From contig JAIFMS010000170.1 in NCBI GenBank assembly GCA_020048335.1, forward strand, positions 1 to 37,788: a stretch of DNA of 37,788 bases, read 5' to 3'. The notes under the pieces were generated by a model, which was given only the letters and a program-made list of their open reading frames with translations, did no database searches and was not told the origin of the DNA. Shown one piece after another: positions 9,625 to 18,775 of this stretch. A program made the translations under genes and the position numbers. Position 1 is the stretch's first letter. Each line of letters begins with the position of its first letter. Source of the DNA: Methylococcaceae bacterium (lineage in GTDB: Bacteria; Pseudomonadota; Gammaproteobacteria; Methylococcales; Methylomonadaceae).

Positions 9625-10578
9625 TTACAAGTAGTCTGTTTTCTGAACAAAGGCTGTTTTTATCGCGATTAATGCTTTTTTTACTAATTGACTGTCATTA
9701 CTACTTAAGTGATGCGCTTGGGTTTCCCGTCTTAACCAAGTAAATTGCCGCTTTGCTAATTGCCGAGTGGCAATAATGGCTTTTTCGGTCATGGAGGCTA
9801 CATTTTCTTCCCCTGCTAAATAAGCCCACACTTGCCGATAGCCTACAGCGCGTATCGCAGGCAATGCGGGACTTAAATCACCGCGCTGGTATAAAGCATC
9901 AACTTCTTCAATCAAACCTGCGGCTAACATTTGCTCAAACCGTTGTGCAATTAAGCTGTGCAATGCCGCTCTTTCGTCAGGGGCAATAATCAGTTTTACC
10001 GCCTGATAAGGAAAAACCTGTTCGGGCGCGGCGTTAAAAAAATCACTTAACGGTTTACCACTGATTTCATACACTTCTAAAGCCCGTTGAATACGTTGTG
10101 GGTCATTCGGATGAATCCGCGCTGCCGCTTGCGGGTCAACCTGCCTTAAGCGTTGATATTGCGCCTCTTTTCCTAATTCTATTAATTCACGTTCCAGTTT
10201 TGTCCTAATCGCAGGATTGGCAGCAGGTAGCTGTGCCAAGCCACCCAACAAGGCATTAAAATACAACATAGTCCCGCCTACTAACAACGGTATTTTTCCA
10301 CGCGCAGTTATTTCCGTCATTAACGCCAAGGCTTGATTTCTAAACTGCCCTGTTGAATAGGATTCACTCGGGTCAAGAATATCAATTAAATGATGGGCAA
10401 TCGCCCCTCTTTCGGCTAAAGAAGGTTTTGCCGTACCAATATCCATCCCTTTGAAAACTAAAGCCGAATCGACACTGATAATTTCCGCATTCAGTGTTTG
10501 TGCCAACTGCACTGCCAATGCAGTTTTACCCGAGGCAGTGGGCCCCATTAAAAAAATGGCAGGAGGGTGAGACTGCAT
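9625..10578 (-). CDS. miaA: tRNA dimethylallyltransferase MiaA
   Basis: MiaA adds a dimethylallyl group to A37 of tRNAs that read UNN codons. The 317-residue product has the P-loop GPTASGKT at residues 12-19, DSALVFKGMDIGTAKP, VGGTMLYFNAL and the C-terminal RQLAKRQFTWLR motif. It begins three bases after the mutL stop and precedes hfq, the normal gammaproteobacterial order. Nothing in the frame is unusual. Confidence 0.96.
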   Translation of the reverse strand: MQSHPPAIFLMGPTASGKTALAVQLAQTLNAEIISVDSALVFKGMDIGTAKPSLAERGAIAHHLIDILDPSESYSTGQFRNQALALMTEITARGKIPLLVGGTMLYFNALLGGLAQLPAANPAIRTKLERELIELGKEAQYQRLRQVDPQAAARIHPNDPQRIQRALEVYEISGKPLSDFFNAAPEQVFPYQAVKLIIAPDERAALHSLIAQRFEQMLAAGLIEEVDALYQRGDLSPALPAIRAVGYRQVWAYLAGEENVASMTEKAIIATRQLAKRQFTWLRRETQAHHLSSNDSQLVKKALIAIKTAFVQKTDYL

Positions 10579-10581
10579 AGC

Positions 10582-12354
10582 TTAATGTCCGCGTAAAAAA
10601 AAGGAGGCTAATTCAGTTTGGCTTAGTTCTATCCAAGTGGGGCGACCATGATTGCATTGACCGATACGCTCAGTTTGTTCCATTTCGCGCAACAACGCAT
10701 TCATTTCTTCTAGGGTTAATTGCCGCCCTGCCCTCACTGAGCCATGACACGCCATACTGGCTAAAACCTGATTGAGCTGCTGTTGTATTTTTTGACTACT
10801 GCCATAGGTTTCTAACTCCACTAAAACCGCTTTTAACAAAACGGTTGCATCAGCGGTTGCTAACAACGCAGGCACTGAACGCAATAATAATGCCTCGGGA
10901 GCAATTCGATTTAACTCAAAGCCCAAATCGGCAAAAAAATCTTGCTGTTGTTGGGCTAAATCGGCTTCAACCACGCTGACCACAATTTTAAGCGGCAATA
11001 ACAACGGCTGTTGTGCAATCGTTCCTGCTTGCTGTTGTTGCTTTAAGCGTTCATAAACAATCCGTTCGTGTGCTGCGTGGGTATCCACTAAAATTAACCC
11101 CGTTTGGGTTTCTGCCAAAATATAAGTGGTGTGTAACTGGGCTAACGCATAACCCAGCGGTGGCGTTATTTTGTCTAGTTCTAATTCAGAAGGTGTTACA
11201 AGATGGCGATTCTCTAAACGATAAGACAGAGAGGGTTCAGCAACTTGCGGGGATAAGGTTATTTGCTGATTGGGTGGCGGATAATATTGTCGCGATACCT
11301 GATTATAAGGCGGCTCATCAATTAAGGTGGGCGTGATTTCAAGATTAACGGTGGTTTGTGGACGATGTTGCGCCAAACAGCGGTGCAACGCACTGAATAA
11401 AAAATCATGCACTAATCGCCCTTCACGAAACCGCACTTCCAGTTTTGCAGGATGCGCGTTGACATCTACCAGCGCGGGGTCGAGGGTTAAATACAACACA
11501 AATACAGGATGGCGACCTTGATATAAAACGTCTTGGTAAGCCTGTTTTACCGCATGAACCACCAGTCGGTCTTTAATTAAGCGACCATTGACATAAAAAT
11601 ATTGTCTATCCGCTTGGCTACGCGAAAAAGTGGCTTTTCCCACCCAGCCAACCAACTGGAGACCCGAAGCAGAAAAATCAATGCGCAAGCTATTTTCCAA
11701 AAATTCTGTGCCACAAATACTGGCAATCCGTTGCGTGTCGTTTACAGCGGTGGCTTTTAAATTCAACACTTCCTTTTGATTGTGCTGCAAACTAAAGCCA
11801 ATATCAAACCGACTTAATGCCATTTTTGTCAGCACATTTTCAATATGGGCAAACTCGGTACTGGGGGTTTTTAAAAATTTGCGCCGTGCTGGTGTGTTAT
11901 AAAATAAATCCTGCACTAATACCGTTGTGCCATTGGGATGAGAAGCGGGTTGGCAGATAAATTCCTGCTCTGCACCGTCTGCTTCCATTTGCCAGGCACA
12001 GGTTTGTTGGGCGGGTTTTGAAATCAAGGTGAGCCGTGCAACAGAGCTAATACTGGGCAAAGCTTCACCACGAAAGCCCATACTCAACACGTTTTCTAAA
12101 TCGTGTAAACAGGCGATTTTACTGGTGGCATGGCGAGATAAAGCTAAAGCCAATTCGTCTTTGTCAATGCCACAGCCATCATCACGAATTTTAATTAACC
12201 GTGCGCCGCCCTGCTCTATTTCAACTTGAATGTGTCGCGCTCCTGCATCAAAGCAATTTTCCAATAACTCTTTGACCACAGACGCAGGTCGCTCAACCAC
12301 TTCACCTGCGGCAATTTGGTTAATTAATTGAGGGGGCAAACGCTGAATAGGCAT
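10582..12354 (-). CDS. mutL: DNA mismatch repair protein MutL, endonuclease type
   Basis: The 590-residue product has the N-terminal GHKL ATPase (ENCFDAGA near residues 32-39, DDGCGI, GFRGEAL) and the second ATPase-side domain with DVNAHPAKLEVRF. A proline- and glutamine-rich linker runs through roughly residues 335-400, followed by the C-terminal dimerization domain. That domain contains DTHAAHERIVYE at residues 424-435, close to the metal-binding nuclease motif DQHA(X)2E(X)4E of MutL proteins that nick DNA themselves. ACHGSVRAG and CNHGRP near the end fit the other nuclease-site motifs. E. coli MutL, which uses MutH, lacks this set. The gene lies between the amidase gene and miaA. Confidence 0.95.
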   Translation of the reverse strand: MPIQRLPPQLINQIAAGEVVERPASVVKELLENCFDAGARHIQVEIEQGGARLIKIRDDGCGIDKDELALALSRHATSKIACLHDLENVLSMGFRGEALPSISSVARLTLISKPAQQTCAWQMEADGAEQEFICQPASHPNGTTVLVQDLFYNTPARRKFLKTPSTEFAHIENVLTKMALSRFDIGFSLQHNQKEVLNLKATAVNDTQRIASICGTEFLENSLRIDFSASGLQLVGWVGKATFSRSQADRQYFYVNGRLIKDRLVVHAVKQAYQDVLYQGRHPVFVLYLTLDPALVDVNAHPAKLEVRFREGRLVHDFLFSALHRCLAQHRPQTTVNLEITPTLIDEPPYNQVSRQYYPPPNQQITLSPQVAEPSLSYRLENRHLVTPSELELDKITPPLGYALAQLHTTYILAETQTGLILVDTHAAHERIVYERLKQQQQAGTIAQQPLLLPLKIVVSVVEADLAQQQQDFFADLGFELNRIAPEALLLRSVPALLATADATVLLKAVLVELETYGSSQKIQQQLNQVLASMACHGSVRAGRQLTLEEMNALLREMEQTERIGQCNHGRPTWIELSQTELASFFLRGH

Positions 12355-12360
12355 GGGGGA

Positions 12361-12418
12361 ATTAAAATTTAGACAAGCTTTACGCCCTCCTTTGGTAAAG
12401 AAGGGATGGGAAAGGATT
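12361..12418. repeat. Degenerate third copy of an intergenic hairpin repeat
   Basis: This stretch between mutL and the amidase gene keeps the right-hand hairpin of the repeats at 24876-25004 and 33140-33240 (CCCTCCTTTGGTAAAG followed by aAGGG, one mismatch), then an altered GGGAAAGGATTTA end. The left side (ATTAAAAT) is recognisable, but the first inner hairpin is lost. It directly abuts the amidase stop codon. Confidence 0.55.
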
Positions 12419-13644
12419 TATTCTGAAAACGCCATTCGAGTGCCAGCTGGCGCGTATTCGGCAAAATAATGGGTGATACCATGAAATACTGCCGTAGCAA
12501 CTTTTTCTTGATGCACCACACTGCGCAAAGCGGTTTCTTCACTCGGATTAGAAATAAAAGCGGTTTCAATCAAAATGGAAGGAATATCGGGTGATTTTAA
12601 CACCATAAAATTGGCTTTCTGCACGTCATTTTTATGTAATTTGCCAATTTTATGAAACGATTGCAAAATTTTTGCCGCGACATTCCGGCTGGCATCTTTT
12701 GTCGCCGATTGGGATAAATCCAATAACACCGAGGCTAATACATCATCTTTGTCATCTAAGCTAACGCCACCCACTAAATCGGAGGCGTTTTCATTACTGG
12801 CTAACCAACGGGCTGCCTCACTGGACGCGCCAGTATTGGACAAGGTGTAAACAGAAGCCCCTGTGACGGTCGCGTCATTAAAGGCATCAGCATGAATGGA
12901 AACAAATAAATCCGCTTTGGCTTCGCGGGCAATATCCATACGTTTTCGCAATTTAATGTAATAATCGCCTTTGCGTACCATCACTGCCCGCATTCCTGCT
13001 TGACTATTAATTAAGCGTGCCAATTTTTGCGCAATCGCAAACACTACTTTTTTCTCTTGCGTTCCCCCAGGCCCACGCGCCCCTGCATCAATTCCGCCGT
13101 GTCCTGCATCAATTGCAATCACTAACTCATGGTCAGGATGAAAAACAGTTTGTGTCACTTTTTTTGTGTCTTGTGCTTCAACAGGCGGTGCAGCTAACTT
13201 TTGTGGCACAGTCACTTGAGCAATCCTTTCAGCAACAACAGGTGCGGAAGGTTCTGCCAATGCCAGTATGACAGAATTGCCTTTTTTTCCACCGTTACTG
13301 ATTTGCAAATGTTGCGCTGCGATTGGTTTTTTTAAATCAATAACGATGCGCAAATCGGTTTCTTTGCGTTCTGCACTGCGCAAACGGGCAAAAAAAGGAT
13401 GATTGCTCGGCGGTTGGGCTAATTTTTTTGCTAAATGGGCATTTTTAAAATCAATCACTAAGCGGGCAGGATTGGGAAGCAGAAAAAAACCTTTTGCAAC
13501 GGCATCAGAGAGACTAAAAACAATGCGTGCATGGGTCGCATCGGTTAAAAATCGGACAGAATCCATTTTTGCTTGTTCGGCATTGACCTGCGTTGTAACC
13601 CAGTATAAGCAAATAACGAAAGCTATTTTTCCAAAGTATTTCAT
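12418..13644 (-). CDS. N-acetylmuramoyl-L-alanine amidase, AmiC type
   Basis: This periplasmic zinc amidase cleaves the peptide stem from peptidoglycan during septum splitting. From the ATG at 13644 it has 408 residues: a signal peptide (IAFVICLYWVTTQVNA), an AMIN targeting domain over roughly residues 30-130, a linker, and an Amidase_3 domain. Zinc-site motifs are IDAGHGGIDAGARG, SIHADAF and the late catalytic ETAFISNPSEE. No LysM domain is present, so the layout is AmiC-like rather than AmiB-like, although the location between tsaE and mutL is that of amiB in E. coli. An in-frame TTG lies 12 bases upstream, but the ATG has GGGAGG just before it. Confidence 0.9.
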   Translation of the reverse strand: MKYFGKIAFVICLYWVTTQVNAEQAKMDSVRFLTDATHARIVFSLSDAVAKGFFLLPNPARLVIDFKNAHLAKKLAQPPSNHPFFARLRSAERKETDLRIVIDLKKPIAAQHLQISNGGKKGNSVILALAEPSAPVVAERIAQVTVPQKLAAPPVEAQDTKKVTQTVFHPDHELVIAIDAGHGGIDAGARGPGGTQEKKVVFAIAQKLARLINSQAGMRAVMVRKGDYYIKLRKRMDIAREAKADLFVSIHADAFNDATVTGASVYTLSNTGASSEAARWLASNENASDLVGGVSLDDKDDVLASVLLDLSQSATKDASRNVAAKILQSFHKIGKLHKNDVQKANFMVLKSPDIPSILIETAFISNPSEETALRSVVHQEKVATAVFHGITHYFAEYAPAGTRMAFSE

Positions 13645-13704
13645 ACTCCTCCCCAAAAAACGATGATGAATTGAATGCGATTATAACAATAGGTCATTGT
13701 TTTT

Positions 13705-14151
13705 TCATTGCGGTTGTATCACTTTTTGCCCATTTTGCGAAACAGGTAAAAGCTGGGCAAGGCGTTTTTGTCCTTGCAGCGTTAAGGTTAAAATTAAATC
13801 AGGACATGGCAAAACCCCTTCGCCTAATTGCGCCCATTCAATAAAGCATAAACTTTTTTGTGCCATGTAATCGTCTATTCCTATCCATTCTAGTTCTTCA
13901 GGGTCACTGATGCGATATAAATCAAAATGTAAAATTTTTCGCTCTGCAATTTCATATTCTTCGACTAAGGTAAAGGTCGGGCTTTTGACCGCACCTTGAT
14001 AACCTGCCGCTCTTAATACACCCCGCACTAGCGTAGTTTTTCCCGCGCCTAATTCACCGTTTAAAAAAACCAAGCTTTTTTCAGGCAAGCGTTGCCACAA
14101 GGTTGCGCCCAAACTTTCTGTGGCAGCCACATCGTCTAATTCCAGTATCAA
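13705..14151 (-). CDS. tsaE: tRNA t6A biosynthesis ATPase TsaE
   Basis: TsaE is the ATPase that works with TsaB, TsaC and TsaD to place N6-threonylcarbamoyl on A37 of tRNAs reading ANN codons. The 148-residue product has the P-loop GELGAGKTT, the threonine-rich KSPTFTLVEEYE and the conserved HFDLYRI. It overlaps the end of nnr by four bases, so the two are translated together. This pairing is widely conserved. Confidence 0.95.
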   Translation of the reverse strand: MILELDDVAATESLGATLWQRLPEKSLVFLNGELGAGKTTLVRGVLRAAGYQGAVKSPTFTLVEEYEIAERKILHFDLYRISDPEELEWIGIDDYMAQKSLCFIEWAQLGEGVLPCPDLILTLTLQGQKRLAQLLPVSQNGQKVIQPQ

Positions 14152-15611
14152 TTAACCAATCTCCGAAGATAGGGCATTAAATCCCCTGCTAATAAACCCC
14201 GTTCACCCAACTCAGCAGCGGCTAAATCCGCTGCGGTGCTGTGAATATAAGCACCTGCTTCTGTTGCTTGGGTTAAGGAAAGTCCTTGTGCCAATAAACC
14301 GCCGATAACCCCCGATAATACATCACCCATCCCACCAGATGCCATACCAGGATTGCCTGCATTCAAAACAGAGATACCCTGACCATCTGCCAATAATGTC
14401 CCCGCCCCTTTTAATAAACAGACCCCTCCATAATTGGCTTGTATTTTTTGCACAGCGGCAAAACGATTCGCGGCAATTTCTTGGGTTGAGCAGAATAATA
14501 ACCGCGCTGCCTCGCCAGGATGCGGAGTCAAAATACGATTAGGCTGATAATGAGGATGTTTAACCAATAAGTTTAACGCATCAGCATCAATCACTAAGGG
14601 CTTTTGTTGGGTAATTGCAGCAACAAATAATGCCGCTCCCCACGCTTGCTGTCCTAAACCTGTTCCTAAGACAATCACACTGGCTTTATCCAATAAAGGC
14701 GCAAGTTGCGTCATATTTTCAACCCCATGTACCATTAATTCAAAGCGTCCACTATTGATAGTATGCGCATGGTCAGGATGGGTTGCCACACTGACCAAGC
14801 CTGCCCCCGTGCGTAATGCCGCTTCAGCCGCTAATCGAACTGCGCCTGAAAAACCTCTGTCGCCACCAATAACTAAGACATGACCATAACTGCCTTTATG
14901 GGTATTGCGCAACCTGCGGGGTAATATCACGGGTTTTAAACGTTGCGCACTGGGTAGAACACGTTTAAAAACTTCCGTTGGAATCGCTAAGTCAGCATAT
15001 AAAATCTCCCCCGTGCAAGTCACGCCATCGCCTGTAAACATCCCTTGTTTTAAGGCAACAAAACTAACGGTGACATCCGCTTGCACTGCGCAAGTTAATG
15101 TTTTTCCCGTATCGGCGTGTAGTCCTGAGGGAATATCAACCGCTAAAACAGGACAATCAGCTTGATTGATATACTTTATGGCTTCGGCATAGCTCCCCGT
15201 CACCTCTCGATTTAAACCTGTTCCCAATAACGCATCAACGATTAATTCAGCATCATTGCTTAAGGATGGCTCAAAAAGCGCAATCCGTCCGCCCGCTTGC
15301 TGATAGGTTTCACAGGCAATCTGCGCATCCCCTGTGAGTTGGGTCAGTTCTTCAATCCGATAAACGATAACCTCCAAACCTGCTTTTAAAGCAAAAGTTG
15401 CCAAAAAATAACCATCACCCCCGTTATTGCCTGCGCCACAAAAAACCGCTATTTTTTTTGCCTTAGACCAGCGTTGCTGCACGACAGTCCAGAGTGAGGT
15501 CGCCGCGTTTTGCATCAGGTGTAGGCTTTGTATGCCAAACTCGTTAATCGCAATCTGTTCGCACTCACGGACTTGCGCGGCTAAGTAAAGATTGAAGGGG
15601 AGGTTTTTCAT
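14148..15611 (-). CDS. nnr: Bifunctional NAD(P)H-hydrate epimerase/dehydratase
   Basis: This enzyme repairs hydrated, inactive NADH and NADPH. The N-terminal YjeF_N epimerase domain occupies roughly residues 1-215 (CGAGNNGGDGYFLA, VDALLGTGLNREV, DIPSGLHADTG). The C-terminal ribokinase-like dehydratase domain follows (VIGGDRGFSGAVRLAAEAAL, LTPHPGEAARL, and the signature NPGMASGGMGDVLSGVIGG). Fusion of both activities in one 487-residue chain is the usual bacterial form. It is the first gene of the long minus-strand cluster, so its promoter should lie in the 15612-15950 gap. Confidence 0.95.
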   Translation of the reverse strand: MKNLPFNLYLAAQVRECEQIAINEFGIQSLHLMQNAATSLWTVVQQRWSKAKKIAVFCGAGNNGGDGYFLATFALKAGLEVIVYRIEELTQLTGDAQIACETYQQAGGRIALFEPSLSNDAELIVDALLGTGLNREVTGSYAEAIKYINQADCPVLAVDIPSGLHADTGKTLTCAVQADVTVSFVALKQGMFTGDGVTCTGEILYADLAIPTEVFKRVLPSAQRLKPVILPRRLRNTHKGSYGHVLVIGGDRGFSGAVRLAAEAALRTGAGLVSVATHPDHAHTINSGRFELMVHGVENMTQLAPLLDKASVIVLGTGLGQQAWGAALFVAAITQQKPLVIDADALNLLVKHPHYQPNRILTPHPGEAARLLFCSTQEIAANRFAAVQKIQANYGGVCLLKGAGTLLADGQGISVLNAGNPGMASGGMGDVLSGVIGGLLAQGLSLTQATEAGAYIHSTAADLAAAELGERGLLAGDLMPYLRRLVN

Positions 15612-15950
15612 ATTCTATTCATCTCTTTTTGTTTCAAATCACTCAAATGCTGAGAACAACAATCAGAATACTCTATTTACTTTCTATAGTGGTCATAGCA
15701 TTGCGTTTAATTTTTAAAGCAAATAACTTAATTGCAAATTTTAAGTCAATTTATTTAAGCGAAAAATACCTCAAACGCATTTAACCTTGTGACACTTAAC
15801 ACCTTCGATTAAGATGCTAAATGGCATCGTTAAGAGGTGGTCTGTTCCTGATTTTCCGCATTTTAGCGAATTTTTTATAAAAAACAGCGTTGATAACCAC
15901 AACTCTTATCTTGAGAGTTAAAAGCTCATGCTGAAATGGCGTGATTTGTG
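15612..15950. other. 339-base divergent intergenic region upstream of nnr and the sensor kinase
   Basis: The gap is AT-rich and should hold promoters for both directions, but I could not choose -35/-10 pairs with confidence. The recognisable elements are the imperfect hairpin at 15800-15839 and the seven-codon ORF at 15928-15951, both oriented toward the sensor kinase gene. I see no RNA gene or longer ORF. Confidence 0.5.
15800..15839. repeat. Imperfect 40-base inverted repeat upstream of the sensor kinase
   Basis: Three paired blocks occur in nested order: CACCT with AGGTG, TTAA with TTAA, and GATGC with GCATC around the loop TAAATG. Small unpaired bases lie between the blocks. It could be an operator or a leader hairpin. 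No T tract follows it on either strand, so a terminator is unlikely. Confidence 0.4.
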
Positions 15951-15951
15951 A
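15928..15951 (+). CDS. Seven-codon ORF overlapping the sensor kinase start
   Basis: ATG at 15928 opens a frame for the peptide MLKWRDL and stops at TGA 15949-15951. The last base of that stop is the A of the kinase ATG at 15951 (TGATG). GAGAG at 15913-15917 is a usable ribosome binding site for the short ORF, whereas the kinase ATG has none of its own. This suggests that ribosomes enter at the short ORF and re-initiate on the kinase frame. Its expression is inferred only from the layout. Confidence 0.35.
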   Translation: MLKWRDL

Positions 15952-18314
15952 TGAAATCGATAAAAACGGATTTAACCTTCGTGCTGCTATTGAGTATTCT
16001 TCTGCCCACTACCTTAATCGGTACAACAGCTTCTTGGTTTGTGTTTAACAGCATCAAAGAAAACCGCATCGAAGATGTAGAACAAATAGCAGACGAACGC
16101 TATCAAGTCATGCGACATCAATTATTCGATTATCAGCGGCATGGGCAAGATTTATTAAAAATAGTGCTACCTTGTCGTAACCGTAACCTCGGAGTTAATC
16201 GCTGTGCAGAAAAAAAACTAGAGCAATTTATTAATATTAATCATGCTGTTGGACTCTTTTTTCATTCTGGCATTGAACAGGATTTAACATTGGGAAACAA
16301 TCCTTTTTCATATACTGAACTCTCAAGCTTTTTACCGCAACAAATCGCCATGGTTTCAAAGCGTGAGGGGCGGTATTTATTTTCGTTTGTCACCCAAGAT
16401 GAAACATCAGGAACTTATCTTGTTAGCACTTATTCTGACCAATGGCTAAAAGCTATTTTTATCAGCTCGCCTGTTTTGGGCGAATCAGGCGAAGTTTTTT
16501 TAGCTGACAGCCAGGGCTTTTTTATCACTCCTCCGCGTTATCCGACACAGCAAGGCATTCACAACCCTATTACTGTGATTGCTATGCAACAATGCCTAGA
16601 CAAAATAAATTTGCCGATGCTTGGTTTAGATTACCGCAATATGCCTGTCATTCATGGGTTTCGCTTTGTACCTGAAATAGGGGGCGGTTGTATTATGGCG
16701 CATATTGATCAAAAAGAAGCCTTTAACCCTTTGTTTAATTTGGTTATTTTACTGTTGAATCTTGTGTTTGTTTTAACTTGCTCTGCTTGGTATATTGCCA
16801 GAAAAATTAGTCACAGAATGAGCAAATCTATTACTGCGTTGACAAACATGACACAAATGCTGTCCGAATCACAACGAATTGCCCATATCGGTAGTTGGTC
16901 TGCTAATTTAGCAACGGGAAAAATTCGTTGGTCAACCGAAATGTATCGCCTTTATGGGATAAAGGCAGAAAGCTTTGACCACACCATCCCCTCATTTTTT
17001 AACTTAATCCATCCAGACGATCAGGCTTCAGTACGGCGAGCTTTAAAAAAATGTTTGATTGCACAAAAATCATCTGAATTGGATTTTCGGATTGTCTTAA
17101 GTGATGGCAGAATTCGTTTTATGCGGGGAACAGCAGAATTACATTGTGATAAAACAGGCAAACCTGTTGGCATGGTTGACAGTACACAAGATATTAGTGA
17201 ACGAAAACAAGCCGAATGGTTGTCTCATCAGCTCAATGCGATGATTCATATTTCCTTGGATGGCTTTTGGATTGTCGATTTGCAAGGCAGTTTGCTACAA
17301 GTCAATGAAGCATATATCAAAATGAGCGGTTATTCAGTGGATGAATTGCTGAATATGCACATCAGTCAATTAAGTGCGGTTAAAGAATCCAGTGAATTAG
17401 AACAACATATTAAAAATATTGCTATGCAAGGCTATGCCCAATTTGAAACCCATCATCGCCATAAAAATGGACATATTATTGATATGGAAGTGTCGGTTGC
17501 TTTTTTACCTGAATTTCAACAATTTTGTGCTTTTTTTCGCGATATTACCAAACGCAAAGAGTATGAAAAACAAATTAAACGCCTGAGTGATTCGGCGTTA
17601 AATAAAGCCAAACTGGAGGCAGAAAAGGCGAATTTGGCAAAAAGTGAGTTTTTATCCAGCATGAGCCATGAATTGCGCACCCCAATGAATGCCGTATTAG
17701 GGTTTGCGCAGCTGTTAGCCACCGAAGACTTAACCGAAGACCAACAGGACAGTGTGCAGGAAATTTTAACCGCAGGTCATCATTTAATGGATTTAATTAA
17801 TGAGGTGTTAGATTTATCTAAAATTGAAAGCGGTAAATTGGAATTGAAACTGGAAAAAGTGCCATTAGCGGCAATAATAAAAAACTGTCTTTCGTTAGTG
17901 CATCCTTTGTTACTAAAAAATAATATCAACGTAATTAACAAAACGGATTATTGTCATTGTATCGTCATTGCAGATTCGTTGCATTTAAAACAAGTATTGC
18001 TGAATTTAATTTCAAATGCGATTAAATATAATAGCCTTCATGGAAGTATTACATTATCTTGTCTTGCGCTAGAAAAAAAACTCCGAATCAATATCAGCGA
18101 TACGGGGAAAGGGTTGTCAGCCGAACAGATGGCAAAGTTATTTCAACCCTTTGAGCGTTTAGAGGCGAAAAATTCGGCTATTCAAGGAACAGGAATTGGG
18201 CTGCATATTAGTAAAAAATTGATGAAAGCCATGAATGGCAAGATTGGCGTTAATAGCGTTGTTGGCGAGGGCAGTTGTTTTTGGATTGAAGTTCCTTTAT
18301 CCACTGGCGATTAA
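15951..18314 (+). CDS. Membrane-bound PAS-PAS sensor histidine kinase, orphan
   Basis: The 787-residue protein has a membrane helix near residues 7-28, a periplasmic sensing region to about 262 (possibly Cache-like), and a second helix (LVILLLNLVFVLTCSAWYIA). Two PAS domains follow: one containing IGSWSANLATGKIRWSTEMY and ending DISERKQAE, the other ending DITKRKEYE. The HisKA domain has the phospho-histidine in SHELRTPMN (His573), and the HATPase_c domain has NLISNAIKYN, DTGKGLS and GTGIGLHISKKL. There is no receiver domain and no response regulator beside it, so its partner is unknown. A GTG at 15948 is in frame, but ATG 15951 fits the coupled short ORF better. The last four bases overlap the end of the convergent tadA. 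Confidence 0.9.
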   Translation: MKSIKTDLTFVLLLSILLPTTLIGTTASWFVFNSIKENRIEDVEQIADERYQVMRHQLFDYQRHGQDLLKIVLPCRNRNLGVNRCAEKKLEQFININHAVGLFFHSGIEQDLTLGNNPFSYTELSSFLPQQIAMVSKREGRYLFSFVTQDETSGTYLVSTYSDQWLKAIFISSPVLGESGEVFLADSQGFFITPPRYPTQQGIHNPITVIAMQQCLDKINLPMLGLDYRNMPVIHGFRFVPEIGGGCIMAHIDQKEAFNPLFNLVILLLNLVFVLTCSAWYIARKISHRMSKSITALTNMTQMLSESQRIAHIGSWSANLATGKIRWSTEMYRLYGIKAESFDHTIPSFFNLIHPDDQASVRRALKKCLIAQKSSELDFRIVLSDGRIRFMRGTAELHCDKTGKPVGMVDSTQDISERKQAEWLSHQLNAMIHISLDGFWIVDLQGSLLQVNEAYIKMSGYSVDELLNMHISQLSAVKESSELEQHIKNIAMQGYAQFETHHRHKNGHIIDMEVSVAFLPEFQQFCAFFRDITKRKEYEKQIKRLSDSALNKAKLEAEKANLAKSEFLSSMSHELRTPMNAVLGFAQLLATEDLTEDQQDSVQEILTAGHHLMDLINEVLDLSKIESGKLELKLEKVPLAAIIKNCLSLVHPLLLKNNINVINKTDYCHCIVIADSLHLKQVLLNLISNAIKYNSLHGSITLSCLALEKKLRINISDTGKGLSAEQMAKLFQPFERLEAKNSAIQGTGIGLHISKKLMKAMNGKIGVNSVVGEGSCFWIEVPLSTGD

Positions 18315-18775
18315 CGGCGGGTGCGAAAAAAATCGCGCAGTAGAGTGGCACATTCCTCGGCTAAAATCCCCCCTTGCCATGCCACAACATGATTTAAAAA
18401 AGGCGCGGTGGTCAATTCTAAGGCACTACACACTGCACCGCGTTTGGGGTCTGTTGCACCAAACACTAAGCGTGTAATGCGACTGTGGCTAATTGCACCC
18501 ATGCACATCACGCACGGTTCTAAAGTGACATATAAAGTTGTTTGGATTAAACGATAATTTTCAAGAACTTGCCCTGCTTTTCTAATCGCCATAATTTCTG
18601 CATGAGCGGTGGCATCGTGATGGGCAATGGGCAAATTCCACCCCTCTGCGATACACTGCTTGTCTTTTATTAAAACGGCACCAACAGGCACTTCGCCTTG
18701 CTGTTGGGCGCGTTGCGCCAGCCTAATCGCATAGCGCATCCATGCCTCATCAGTGATTTGTTGCGGGTCTGTCAC
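18311..18775 (-). CDS. tadA: tRNA-specific adenosine deaminase TadA
   Basis: TadA deaminates the wobble adenosine 34 of tRNA-Arg(ACG) to inosine. The zinc-deaminase motifs are intact: HAE at residues 58-60 and PCVMC with cysteines near 88 and 91. The 154-residue reading starts at a GTG directly after the stop of the protease gene (TAAGTG), with GAGTGA inside that gene's end as a ribosome binding site. This start gives the normal N-terminus (DEAWMRYAIRLAQRA). The zero-base junction indicates an operon with translational coupling to the Anbu-like gene upstream. Confidence 0.93.
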   Translation of the reverse strand: MTDPQQITDEAWMRYAIRLAQRAQQQGEVPVGAVLIKDKQCIAEGWNLPIAHHDATAHAEIMAIRKAGQVLENYRLIQTTLYVTLEPCVMCMGAISHSRITRLVFGATDPKRGAVCSALELTTAPFLNHVVAWQGGILAEECATLLRDFFRTRR

